Source: Prorocentrum cordatum
Taxonomy: Eukaryota > Sar > Dinophyceae > Prorocentrales > Prorocentraceae
Direction: 5' to 3'
Length of the DNA: 50,645 nucleotides
NCBI GenBank assembly: GCA_963575745.1
Contig: CAUYUJ010009446.1
Span: forward strand, 17,501 to 68,145
Shown: piece by piece, positions 1 to 10,340 of the stretch
How positions within the stretch are numbered: the first letter of the stretch is position 1
How the letters are laid out: each line of letters opens with the position of its first letter
Made by a program: the position numbers and the translations under genes
The notes under the pieces: generated by a model
Databases searched by the model: none
The model's input: the letters and a program-made list of their open reading frames with translations, nothing else
Told to the model about the DNA's origin: nothing

Positions 1-639
1 CTCGTGCTGTCGCCGCAAACTTGTTTCAGCAGACGGTGGACTAGGTCGACCTCCGAGACCAGCAACGGTACCCGCTGAAAGTCAGCATGTACTTGCCCGT
101 CGCCGTATGAGATCGGCAGCGGAAGTGCTGGGATATCCGTATTGATCGTTCCGTTACTCCATTCTGGGCTACGCGCCGAGAACACGAAGTTCGGCATGAA
201 CGGTTTCACGGAGATAGTCCAAACCAGTGGAGATGACGACGCATAGTTCGCCAATGTTTTGCACGGCAGAAGGATGCAGACCGTTGAGTTTGTTTACGCG
301 TGTCGGTGGATCATTGCAGCCCGACCATCGAGGGGATCGCTACCGATCGGGACGGGGCTAATTCATTCAGGTGGCATTGGAGTCGCTCCAGGAGGTGACT
401 TGCAACGCATCATCTAATGAATTGGACGCTTGAGGCAGTTGAGAGCGCCAGCGCTGTTGACGCGGGCAGCTACGTATTCAGCTGGTGTAGCATCCTGTTA
501 GCGTTGGAAGTTGCAGAGACACGGCTGCGCCAGTGCCGTTTTCTTTTGCATCTAGCAGAATGTATTTGAAAGCAGTCCCCACATTTTCCCTCTCCCCTAG
601 GTTTTCGAAGCCTGTCATGCACTCCGCACTAAGTATCGT

Positions 640-1511
640 CTCGGCTTGGCTTCCCACGAAATTTCAATTTCGATGGACTGCCTGCTGTCGGGTCGAAGCC
701 GCGATACTTGTGCATCTCTGGGTGTGCACCATCTGTTCGAGACTCATCGAGTCTTTGCTTCTCCAGAGAAGCAGGGGGGTGATTGTGATATTAATGCAGT
801 CAGACACTATAGCAAAGCACCAGATTTTCGAAGCGTTCTGTACGTCGTCTTCTTCCCCGGGATCCAGTCCAATTCGCTTGTCCGAAGACGAGCGGAGATC
901 CTCAAGTTTATTTGCCGAGTTGGCTGATTGCGACTTCATGGTTGTCGATCCAGAAAGAGATTCCATTCGTTTTGGCGAAGTGTTTCAATTTGTGCGCCAG
1001 GGACTGTGGGACTGTTCACTCGTACACCTTGCCAGTCGGTGTCGTCTGCGTAATATCTGGAGTATGGGACGGCCCGTTTTCATTGCGATCGCTTCTATGA
1101 AGGCTTCTCCATTTACAGGCTGGCTTCGATCTTTGCCAATTTCTTTCCATCGCCTGTATGTGTGGCCACGGCTCCCGACGCGCATTGATTTCAACGTGAT
1201 TCATGTGTTTTTCTTCCGCCGACGTCGAAATTTGCCTGGCCTACCTGCCTGCCCGACCTGATATTTGTCGTGCGCACCGGCTTGCCCGGCCAGTTTTTTT
1301 TGATTCGCGGTTGCACCTTCGAGGGAATTACAGAGACCCAGTCATATCCAGTGAGATCAGTGAGCGGTTTTATTAGTTTTGGCAGGGCATGCGCTAAAAT
1401 GCTTGCCCGAACTTTGCCGCGCAGGGGCCAGAAGGACAGGGTGCACACCCCTGTGGACTGGGCAGCGTAAAACAAACTACGCAAGAAAGGCGGTGGTCTG
1501 ATCTCTTCCAT
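640..1511 (-). pseudogene. possible relic coding tract, unrecognised
   Basis: On the minus strand an open frame runs from an ATG at 1,511 to a stop at 1,191, about 106 residues. Its composition is protein-like in the middle (motif LTDLTGYDWVSVIPSK). Below it, coding-like stretches continue in alternating frames with stops to about 664. I do not recognise a family. The plus strand holds an equally long open frame (533-1,261) of poorer, Arg/Ser/Leu-rich composition, so strand choice is only a preference. If real, it is a decayed gene. The remainder of 1-1,530 shows no repeats or signals I can name. Confidence 0.2.
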
Positions 1512-1559
1512 TGATCTCGGGCTTCATCCCGTTTGTTCCCCATATGCTAAGTCGGTTCT

Positions 1560-1862
1560 TGGTTGTCTTCCCACCCCCGCCGCACCCGCGTTCACAGCCA
1601 CCTCCCCTCCTCCCTCTCCTTGTCACCCGCGCTCGCATTCGACACGCGCACACATACACAGCGCACGCAACACGCACCACACAACAGACAGGCACGAAGA
1701 CATGCCAAGACTACCCCACGGAAAGCGAGGTACGCACACACATGCTAAGAGACACACAGAAAGGGCCGAAGACAAATCAGCCACATACGCAACCCATACA
1801 GACGCAGATATGGACACGCGCGCACACATAGCCACACACACGTCAGACACGCACACTGGGCG
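1560..1862. repeat. C-rich then CA/GA low-complexity tract
   Basis: Pyrimidine-rich sequence (1,560-1,625) passes into imperfect CACACG/CACACA runs up to the first satellite monomer. Open frames here are low-complexity and not credible genes. Confidence 0.7.
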
Positions 1863-2975
1863 CGGCCAATTTCTGTGACACGCTCGCAGCGCCTGGGCGT
1901 GGCCACTTCTCGACACCGGAGACGGTGCGCAGGGGTGGGGGCGCTATCCGTGCCAGGGTCGCAAAGCGAAGCAGGCGTGGCACTTTTCGGCGCCGCCGAG
2001 GGTCCGCAGGGGGTGGGGGCGCTATCCGTGCCAGTGTCACGCAGCGTGGCAGGCGTGGCACTTTCTCTACACCAGATAGGGCCCACAAGGGGTGGGGACG
2101 CTATCCGTGCCAGGGTCACAAAGTGTGGCAAGCGTGGCGCTTTCTCGACGCCGGAGGGTCCGAAGGCGGCGTGGGCGGTCCCTATCGGTCTCAGGCTCTC
2201 AGGCCTCGGCAGACGCGGTGTTTCCTCGACGCCATAGGGGTGCGCAGGGGGTGCAGTCTATATTTGTTGCAGGCTCGCAGCGCGCGGCACGCGTGGCATT
2301 TCTTCGACATCACATGGGGTGCGCAAGACGTGCGGACTTTATCCATTGCAGGCTCGCAGGTCGCGGCGTTTCCTCGACGCCACAGGAAGTGCGCAGAATG
2401 TGGCGGCTTCATCCGTTGCAGGCTCGCAGGGCGTGACAGGCGCGGCATCTCTTTGACGCTACAGCGGGTGCGCAGAGGGTGCGGTCTCTATCTGCTGCAG
2501 GGCCACATGGCGTGGCAAGCGCAGCGTTTCCTCGACGCCACATGGCGGTGCGCAGGTTGTGAGGTCTCTATCCACTGCAGGTGCGCAGGGCGTGGCAGGC
2601 GTTGCATGTCTCGACGCCAGATGGGGGTGCGCAAAGGGTGGGGGCGCTATCCGTGCTAGGGTCGCAAAGCGTGGCAGGCGTTGCATTTTATCAATGCCAA
2701 GGGGGTGCGAAGAGGGTAGGTGCGCTATCTGTGCCAGGGTCGCACAGGGTAGCGGACGTGGCACTTTCTCGACACCAGGGGGGGTCCGCAAGGGGTGGGG
2801 GCGCTCTCCGTGCCAGAGTCGCTTGTCATGGCAGGCAAGGCCCTTTCTCCACACCAGAGGGGGTCCGAAGGAGGTTGGAGCACTATCCGGGCTAGGGTCG
2901 CAAACCGTGGCAGGCATGGCCCTTTATCGACACCAGAGACGGTGCGTAGGGGTGGGGGCGCTATTCCTTTCCAGA
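1863..2975. repeat. ~79-bp tandem satellite, first block
   Basis: About 14 diverged monomers. The landmark GCTATCCGTGCCAG recurs at 1,943, 2,021 and 2,100, a spacing of 78-79 bp. Each monomer also carries GTGGCAGGCGTGGCAC followed by TCTCGACACCAGA. Monomers in the middle (2,180-2,600) are the most diverged. The block stops at GC-rich sequence and resumes at 4,135. Confidence 0.9.
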
Positions 2976-3069
2976 GAGGCTCGAGCACGCACCCTGGGGC
3001 GGATCCAGCAACCGGCCCGCGCCGCTCGCTCGCCCGCTGGGCCCGCCGCTGCGCTCCGAGTGGCGCGCC

Positions 3070-3928
3070 ATGCTCTGCCGCCGGCGCGGCCGCCGCGGCG
3101 CGGCCGCGTCCGCGGTCTTCGCAGCCCTGGCGGCGGCCGCGGGGTGCGGGCACGCGGCCCTGCTGGAGGCCTTCGCCGGGCCGGCCGCGGGGCCCGCCCC
3201 GGTGCGCGGGGCGCGCCTGCGCGCTGCGGCCGCCCGCCCCGGCCGCGGGGCGCTGGCTCCGGCCGCAGCCAGGCTCGTCGGCGCGGGCACAACGAAGCGC
3301 CAGAGCGGCGTGAAGCATATACATTGGCACCACGCACTGGCACGCAAAAAACGGCCCAGACAAAGGTCGAGTGCGACAGATTGAATTCCGCCCGAAGGAC
3401 GGGTCGTCGCCAAAGGAGGTGGAACGGGAGCACCTCGCCGCCGTCGAGGCGCTGCGGCAGCTCGAGAGGGAGGACCAGGTCGGGCGGCTCCGCGCGCGCG
3501 GTCGCCACCGTGCGGAGCGCCAGAGCGGCGTCAAATACGTCGTCTGGCTGACAGCAACGAAGGTGTGGCGTGTTCAGTACAGGATAAGGAACGGTCCAGC
3601 CAGAGGTGCCTGGATGATGCCCACTTTCCGCCCAAAGGACGAGTCGCCAGAGGAAGTGGAACGGACGCGGCTCGCCGCCGTCGAGGCGCTGCGGCGGATA
3701 GAGGCGTCCGACGCCGCCGCGCCCGCCGATGAGGAGAGGGAGCGGCTGGCCGCCTTCTGCAGGCGCTACCCCGTCGGCGACGGCATCTTCGAGCTCTTGG
3801 CGAGGCAGCCGGCCGAGGTGCAGTCCGAGGTGCTCTCGAGGTTCTGCCCGCCGGAGGAGGGCCTGTCCGACTACTCGGCGCTGCTGGACAGCCTCCTCCA
3901 GACCATCAGAAAGCGCGAGGGCTTCTGA
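3070..3928 (+). pseudogene. AP2/ERF-like two-module protein, frameshifted
   Basis: From ATG 3,070 the frame encodes a basic start (MLCRRRGRR), an Ala-rich hydrophobic stretch resembling a signal sequence or anchor, an Ala/Pro/Arg linker, then RQSGVKHIHW. The matching continuation, NGPDKGR then FRPKDGS, lies one frame over (3,341 onward; ATG at 3,371). A second module follows intact: RQSGVKYVVW, KVWRVQYR, NGPARG, FRPKDESPEEVER, LAAVEALRR. The W-to-NGP interval in module 1 is 17 nt shorter than in module 2, not a multiple of three. A TGGCAC direct repeat sits at the break (3,325 and 3,338). The order GV..W, W-x-V, (T/E)F, (S)PEEVE.xxLAAV resembles AP2/ERF DNA-binding modules; that family call is inference. 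The C-terminus (about residues 125-185 from 3,371) is helical and acidic, ending in RKREGF. The break could be decay, an assembly error or an unrecognised intron. Confidence 0.5.
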
Positions 3929-3991
3929 GAGGCGCCGCCGTCTCCTGAAAAGGCCTGCACCCTCTCACTTCCCCCCTGGGCTCGCCGCCGA
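3917..3991. mobile_element. solo right end of MITE-like element
   Basis: GGCTTCTGAGAGG and a short spacer lead into CACTTCCCCCCTGGG then CTCGCCGCCGA, the right terminal repeat of the elements at 21,525-21,727 and 42,099-42,267. No left end is visible. The TGA of the AP2-like frame (3,926-3,928) lies within the GCTTCTGAGA motif typical of this family, so the element may have supplied the stop codon. Confidence 0.5.
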
Positions 3992-4134
3992 GCCCGATCC
4001 TTCTTCCCCGCCCAGCATCGAGATGCAGACAGGCCGCGCTTGCGCCACTCTGGGAGCGCATCGGATTTGGGGGTTTCGCGCGCGCGTGCTCGCGAGCACG
4101 GCCTGGCAATCTGCAGCGACGCCCCCCCACAAAA

Positions 4135-4560
4135 ATCCGTGCCAGGGTCGCAAAGCGGGGCAGGCGTGGCACTTTCTCGGCGCCAGAGAGGGTCCGCAGG
4201 GGGTGGGGGCGCTATCCGGTCCAGGATCATAAAGCGTGGCCCTTTGTTGACTGGCACCGGAGGGGGTCCGCAGGAGGTGGTCCCTGAGCGCGGTCTCTAT
4301 ACTCTTCAGGCTCGCAGGGCACGGCAGGCGTGGCACTTAATCGACACCAGAGGGGGAGGGGGCGCAGGGGTTGGTCCCTGAGCGCGGTCTCTCTCTCTCT
4401 CTACATATCCCAGGCTCGCAGGGCACGTCAGGCGTGGCACGTTTTTGGCACCATAAGGGGAGGTGCGTAGGGGGTGGTTCTTGAGCGTGGTCTCTACACG
4501 CTCCAGGCTCGCAGGGCACGGCAGACATGGCATGTTCTCGACGCCAGAGGGGCTGTGCAA
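4135..4560. repeat. ~79-bp tandem satellite, second block
   Basis: The same family as 1,863-2,975 resumes with GTGCCAGGGTCGCAAAGCG at 4,139. About five monomers follow, the last three longer (about 90 bp) because of an inserted CCTGAGCGCGGTCTCT segment and a (CT)n run near 4,388. Confidence 0.85.
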
Positions 4561-5530
4561 AGGATCGTCTATTTATTCCCAATCGCAGCGTAATGGTTGC
4601 ATCAACACGCCGAATGTACACGAATTTGCGGGTTCCTCGGTCGCGCGATTTCAGAAAGCCAGCTGTATCCAGCTTGACAGCACATTTTCATCGGCCGCGT
4701 ACAGGGGGCGCGATGGTACTTCACAGCCACGAGGCAGCGGGCCACGGATGCGTGATCAGGTGTGGCTTGCGGCTGCCGTGCGACATTGGCATGTTTTATC
4801 GTGTCATGGGCAAGATGTCAAAAGCATGTGGGCACCGGTAGGAATTCCGGTTGGTCAGAGGAGGAGGGCGAGTTGGGACAACGGCGCTTGGCCTTCGGGG
4901 GGGGCTTTTCTTCGCCAGGGCTGGACACAGCTCGGAACACTAGTGCGTTTGGACCCCAAATTTCGGTTGTCTCAAGTCGCCCGCCCTGGTCCGAGTTTGT
5001 TGAAGCTCCATTGAGGTGCTGCGGTCGGCGCTACTGCCCCTGCGAGCAATGCCGACGTCGAGAACTGATTACCGCGCGCGCGTGCTCCCGAAGGCAACGT
5101 AGAAGCGCTGCCGCTGCGGTTTCTTTTTCCGCATCGGTGGGGTGCTGCTGGACGGCTCTACCATAATTATTAAAACGCATTCGGATTTCGCACCTGTCCT
5201 GTGTTCCCGTTGCCGACGGTGTCCAGACGCCGCTGCTGCTGCTGTAATTTGCATCGGGGACGTCGGGGGCAGTCACGCCTTGGCACTCGGAATGCGCGCT
5301 GACCTTTCGAGCACAGCTCGGATGGTCGAAAAGGCGGAGGGGGCAGCAGGAGGATAAAACATAGGATGTGGATGAAGCATGGGGAGGGAGAGGAGGAGGA
5401 GGAAGAAGGAGAGGATGAGAGGGGAGGAGCGGAGTTGCTGGCAGCAGAGGTTGGCAGACACACGACCTTCAACCATTTCATCTGCCACACGGCGGTGGCA
5501 ATGACTGCCGGGGGGGGCCTGATTGTCTCC
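4561..5530. other. no gene recognised
   Basis: Low-copy sequence with a short (GCT)n at 5,230-5,245 and a GA-rich stretch at 5,375-5,430. Open frames on both strands overlap in an uninformative way. Confidence 0.5.
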
Positions 5531-5531
5531 C

Positions 5532-5780
5532 GTATGCTCCTCGACACGTACTTGGCCACTTCCTCTTCCTTAGCCATGTCCAGTTCGGAACGAGTGGACC
5601 ACTTCCTCCTCTACCTCCTTCCTCCTTCCTCCTTCCCTCGACGCATACTTTACGACCTCATTTTTCCTTCCTCCTCCTCGACGCGTACCTGACCACTTCC
5701 TCCTCCTCCTCCTCCTCCTCCGCCTCCTCCTCCTCCTCCTTCTCTTTCTCCTCCTCCTCCTCCTCCTCCTCCTCCTTTGG
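5532..5780. repeat. TCC-rich repeat with CCTCGACGCGTAC units
   Basis: Imperfect units containing CTCCTCGACACGTACTTGG (5,541), CCTCGACGCATAC (5,636) and CCTCGACGCGTACC (5,677), separated by TCC runs, then pure (TCC)n to about 5,777. A nearby 24-bp word beginning CCAGTTCGGAACGA occurs at 5,579 and again at 6,010. Confidence 0.75.
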
Positions 5781-6640
5781 CGCGATGGTTCGGCGCAATT
5801 GGTTCGACGGTGAGGAGTAGTCAGACAGATGGGATTTGGGAAACCGTTGCCTGCGGTGACGAGCAGTGGAGTGACATAGTATATACTTATGTTCTCAGGT
5901 GCAACTGAGGCGCCCTGGCGCACCCGCCGTTTCCTACACGGGACAGCCTCTGGGCGACATCGGCGCCGCTCCGCTCCGCTCCGTTCCTCCGCCTCCTCCG
6001 TTGGCCAGGTCCAGTTCGGAACGAACGCCGCGTTCCTGGGCCTGCTGTCGTCGCCTGGGTGTGCACCGCTCTGTCGCAGGGGGCTGCCCTCCTTCGTCGG
6101 CGGCGGCGAGAACCACCTGAACGACCCCCTCGAGGCGGTTCCCCGAGAAGGAGAAGGAGGAGGAGGAAGACGAAGACGACGACGACGACTAAGATGAGGA
6201 GGAAACATCGGCCGTGCCGTTGCGAAGTTTGTCGAACTATTACTGTAGTTGCGGATAGTTTGGCATCGCCACTTTCCCGAGGGGGGACGGGGCCAGGGGT
6301 GCTGAGGATGGAGAGGGTGGAGGAGGAGGGGAGGGGATGGGGGAGGGAGCGGGATAGGAGGGAGGGGGTGTGGCAAGGGAGGGGAGGGGAGATGACGGAA
6401 CAGAGGACGGGGTGGAAGGGAATGGAATTTGGGGAGTGTGCGGGAGAGAGGGAGGCAATGGGGGGCCTTGAGGTCCAGGATGGGGTCAGGGGAAGGCATC
6501 AGAACCTTGTGGGTTTTCTGAAGAATTGTTTCGTTCGGGTGACTGTAGGTCATCGCCCCTCATCGGTTTGTTTTCTGTTCTTCGCTGTTTTCATGTTCAT
6601 GACATTCTCCTCCTACTCTCAGCATGCTCCCTCCCTCGAC
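5781..6640. other. no gene recognised; GA-rich and GAC-rich tracts
   Basis: Holds a short GGA/GAC run (6,150-6,195) and a long G+A-rich plus-strand stretch (6,300-6,480). No credible coding frame. Confidence 0.5.
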
Positions 6641-6646
6641 GCTGTC

Positions 6647-6790
6647 GTGGTCCTCCTCCCTGCTCCTCCTCCTCTTCCTCCTCCTCCTCCTCCTTCTCCT
6701 CCTCCTCCTCCCTCCCCCCCCTCCTCCTCCTATCTGCTCCCTCTTCACTTCTCTCTGCTTGTCCTCCTCCTCCCTCCTCCCAAATCCTCA
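6647..6790. repeat. (CCT)n microsatellite
   Basis: Imperfect CCT/CTC repeat. Confidence 0.9.
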
Positions 6791-7480
6791 TCATCCTCCC
6801 TCGTTCTTCTAGAGGCGAGTCCTTTCGGAAGCGTCTCCAGTGCTCACCCCGTTTCCGTTGCCCTCCAGACCCTGGTCTTTCCGGGAGGATCAGGAGTCGT
6901 CGCCCGTCTCGCTGTCTGGCCCCCCGCACAACGCCTGCTGCACAATAGTTGTTGCTGCACAACGTTCAGTTTAAGGTGTATGCAGCATTCAGGAAGGACA
7001 GAGTCGAGGGACAAACTTGCATATCGTGATCCTACTCTTCTTATCGGGCAATCAGATCCACGTAGCGACGTGTACTTATATCTCTGTGTACACATATGAA
7101 AAAGCGCGTTCTGTGGTCGCTTGGAGGGGGAGGGGGTTTGGAACCGGACCCCCCCCTCCCTTCCCCCCTTCGCCTACTTCTCCTCTCTCGCTTTCCTCGA
7201 GCCGGCGCCTGCGTCGGCGGCGGGTGGCGGCGGCGGCGGGGGCGACGACTTCCTTTTCTGGGCCGGCGCCTGCGGCGGCGGGCGGCGGCGAGGAGCGTCG
7301 ACGAAGACGACGGCGATGACGATGACGACGACGACGACGCTCCGACACCGTGCCTTGGTTTTGGGTCAGAGTCCAAATGGATGCCTCTTGGGGTCTCGTC
7401 GGAGGGCTCTCGCGGGCCTCTGAAGGGCATTAATGAAGCCTCCTGGGCGCCTCTTGGGCGTCCCTTGGGGCCTCTCTGAG
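6791..7480. other. no gene recognised; GCG/GAC-rich
   Basis: Low-copy sequence, then GC-rich CGGCGG and GACGAC runs (7,215-7,345) and the first GCCTCTTGGGG-type words (7,385-7,475) that form an array at 9,336-9,505. Confidence 0.5.
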
Positions 7481-8755
7481 GTGGTGGTGGTGGTGGTGGT
7501 GGGGTGTGGTGGTGGTGGTTGTGGTGGTGGTGGTGGAAGTGGTGGTGGTGGTTGTGGCGGAGGTGATGGTGGCGGTGGTGGTGGCGGTGGTGGTGTGGTG
7601 GTTGGTGGTGGTGGCGATGGTGGTTGTTGTGGTGGTTGTGGTGGCAGCTTGTGGTGGTGGTGGTGGTGGCGGTGGTGGTGGTGCGGTGGTTTCTGGTGGT
7701 GGTGGTAGTTGTGGTGGTGCTGGGTTAAGGTCGTGGTGGTGGTGGCAGTAGTGGTGTGGTGGTTGGTCGTGGTGGTTTGTGGTGGTGGTAGTGGTTGTGG
7801 TGGTGGTGGTGGGTTGTGATGGTGGTGGTGGCGGTGGTGGTGGTTGTGGTGGTTGTGGTGGTGGTTTGTTGTGGTGGTCGGTTGTTGTGGTGGTGGGTGG
7901 TGCTGGTGGTGGTGTGGTGGTTTGTAGTGGTGGTGATGGGTTGTGGTGGTGGTGGTGGCGGTGGTTGTGGATGTGGAGGTGGTGGTGTGGTGGTTTGTTG
8001 TGGTGGTGGTGGTTTGATGGTGGTGGTGGTGATGGTTTGTGGTGGTGGTGGTCGGTCGTTGTGGTGGAGGTGGTGGCGGTGGTGGTGGTTGTGGTGTGGT
8101 AGATTGTGGGTTGGTGGTGGACTAGGTGGTGGTGGTGGTGGTGGCGGTGGTTTGTGGTGTGGTGCTGGTGGTGGTGGTGGCGGTGATGGTGGTGGTGGTG
8201 TGGTGGTTTGTTGTGGTGGTGGTGGTGGTGGGTTGTGGCGGTGGTTGTGGTGGTAGTGGTTGTGGTGTTTGTGGCGGTGGTGGCGTGGTGGTGTGGTAGA
8301 TTGTGGCGGAGGTGGTGGTAGTGTTGGTGGGTTGTTGTGGCGGTAGTGGTAGTGGTGGTGGGTCGTTGTGGTGGTGGTGGCGGTGGCTGTGGTGGTGGTG
8401 GTTGTGTGGTGGGTTGTGGTGGTGGGTTGTGGTTGTGGGTTGAGGTGGTGGTGGTGGTGGTATTGGTGGTGGTTTGTGGTGGTGGTGGTGGTGGTAGGCT
8501 GTGATGTTGCTGGTGGTGGTGCTCCTGCTGCTGGTAGCGGTGCTAGTCGTGGTGGTTGGTGGTGGGTGGTGGGTGGTGATGTGGTGGTAGTGGTGGTGGT
8601 GGTGGTGTGGTGGGTTTGTGGTGATAGTTGTGGTGGTGGCGGTGGTGGTGATGGTGCTTGTAAAGGTGTGGTGTTTTTTGGTGGTGATGGTGGTTGTGGT
8701 GGGTTGTGGTGGGTTGTGGCGGTGCTGGTGGTGGTGGCGTTTTTAGTGGTGGTTG
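7481..8755. repeat. 1.27-kb (GTG)n microsatellite
   Basis: Nearly uninterrupted imperfect GGT/GTG repeat, with C and A essentially excluded from the plus strand over more than 1.2 kb. Translations are poly-Val/Gly/Trp and not genes. Confidence 0.97.
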
Positions 8756-9111
8756 CTGGCCGCCGCCAGCGTCGGCGCCTGCGCGGGCGCGGGTGAGTTT
8801 GGAGACCCCCCCCCCCGTGGGCCCCCTCTGGTCATCGTCGTTGCGTCCCCGCTCTCGGCGCTGCTGGCGGCCGCCAGCGCCGGCGCCGGCGCCGGGAGGG
8901 GGGGGTGTTTTGTTTTGGACCACCCCCCTCTTGGGAGGGGGGCGGGGGTTCAGGAGGGAGGAGAGTTAGGGGAGAGGGGAGTCCCCTGGCTCTGATCGAC
9001 GGCGCCGAGTGTTGGGGGGGAGGGGCCTCCCCCTGTGCGAAACGCGCCGCCGAATGCTCCCAAGGCAAGCGCCCGTGAAACGCGCTCTCTCATACATATG
9101 TACAGCTATGC
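8756..9111. other. GC-rich sequence, no gene recognised
   Basis: CGCCGCCAGCGTCGGCGCCTG-like runs and poly-C/G stretches resemble 7,200-7,290 on the other side of the GTG tract. No supported gene. Confidence 0.5.
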
Positions 9112-9262
9112 ATGGAAAGAGAGAGAGAGAGAGAGCGAGACAGAGGCAGACAGAGAAAGAGACAGAGAGAGAGAGAGACACACACACGCACACACATAAG
9201 TACGGAAAGAGAGAAATAACGAGAAAGAGAGAGAGAGAGACAGAGAGAGTGTGTGTGTGTGT
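9112..9262. repeat. (GA)n/(CA)n microsatellite
   Basis: GAGAGA runs interspersed with CACACA (9,178-9,195) and ending in (GT)n. Confidence 0.95.
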
Positions 9263-9335
9263 GGCTGGCATTCGGCCCATCCCGTCACCGTACCTGGGTT
9301 GTTGGTCAGAGTTCTCTTGGGGTACCGTGGGATGC

Positions 9336-9505
9336 CTCGTGGGGGCCTCTTGGAGGCCTCTTGGGGCCTCTTGGGGCATATTGAAACCTCTTGGGAGCCT
9401 CTCGAAGGCATCTTGGGGTCCTCTCGGGAGCCTCTTGGGGGCCCCTTGGGGGCCACTTGGAGTCTCTTGGGCGGCGCCTTGGGGGCGTCTTCGGAGCCTC
9501 TTCGC
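9336..9505. repeat. GCCTCTTGGGG minisatellite
   Basis: About a dozen imperfect 12-15-bp units of the type GGCCTCTTGGGG. Scattered related units lie at 7,385-7,475. Confidence 0.85.
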
Positions 9506-10202
9506 GTTTTCGAGGCTCATCTTGGCACAAGAGAGCTGGGGCCAGTTCGGGTTCTCCTTTCCAGGGCCGACAAGTTTGAAGCACATATGGTGTTTCAGAC
9601 GTTGTGTTTCTGGACTTCGGGACAAATCATGCGGAACACCCTGGGAGCGCCCATGAGATCCGTGAGTCGGGGCTCTGTGCCGCCTGCAACATGCGTTCAG
9701 AAGAATCGTTACAGTGAACTCGAAGTAACCTGAGGACGGTGGCGGATTCTGGCCGGAAGCCAGTCAAGAAGACAAGCAGGAACTAGACGCAGTGCAACCA
9801 TACATCAGCAACGTGTAATTCAACGAGCCCAGGACTGAGTTCGGTTAGCGCCCAGAGGTGCGCTCCAGTGGTCGCTGCAGCTTGACTCTCGGATCCGCGG
9901 AGTGAATTTAGTTGTAGGAGCGGGCGTCCGATCGCCAGCTTGCCATCTTGGCCAACTTCCGTAGCCGCTTTGGCCCAGGTGCGGCGACAAACATATCCGT
10001 ATTCGCAGCCTCGCGGGCCAGGCCTCTGGGCGGCGACCCCACGAACAACGGTGCGTTTTTCGCGGATGCCCCCGCGCGGAACGTATCCGTGCGACCGCGC
10101 ATCCGCGGCATCGCGTCCCGGAATCCAGACCACGAGGGCGTGGATACGGAGATGTTCGCTTCTCGTGAGGCGAGGGCAGGCCGCCACAGCATTAGTAGCG
10201 TG
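9506..10202. other. no gene recognised; short dispersed repeat
   Basis: A word of about 26 bp beginning CAGTGAACTCGAAG (9,711) recurs at 28,651. An imperfect inverted pair, ACATATCCGTAT (9,989) and ATACGGAGATGT (10,143), lies within 9,985-10,160. Frames of similar quality exist on both strands (9,948-10,259 plus; 9,908-10,192 minus), so neither is called. Confidence 0.4.
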
Positions 10203-10340
10203 TCGTGGCGAGGAGGAGGACGACGAGGAGGACGAGGAGAGGGACGAGGACCAGTGTAAACTCAAGAGTCATCAATGATGTTGGAATAAGCCCTCCCTCC
10301 AAGCTCCCTCTTCATTGGCCCCTACAGGGGTTCATTTCCG
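10203..10340 (+). repeat. composite repeat, module A fragment
   Basis: A short GGA/GAC run is followed by GTGTAAACTCAAGAGTCATC, GATGTTGGAATAAGCCC, CCAAGCTCCCTCTTCAT and GGCCCCTACA. This is the same module A as in the full composite copies at 37,122-37,902 and, inverted, 31,081-31,866. The rest of the element is absent. Confidence 0.75.

Noticed and set aside
1030-1056. YYADDTDW on the minus strand, like a reverse-transcriptase catalytic box
   Set aside because: Surrounding frame has several stops and no other reverse-transcriptase motifs.
533-1261. 242-codon plus-strand open frame
   Set aside because: Composition is poor (Arg/Ser/Phe/Leu-rich), no motif, and the minus strand reads slightly better.
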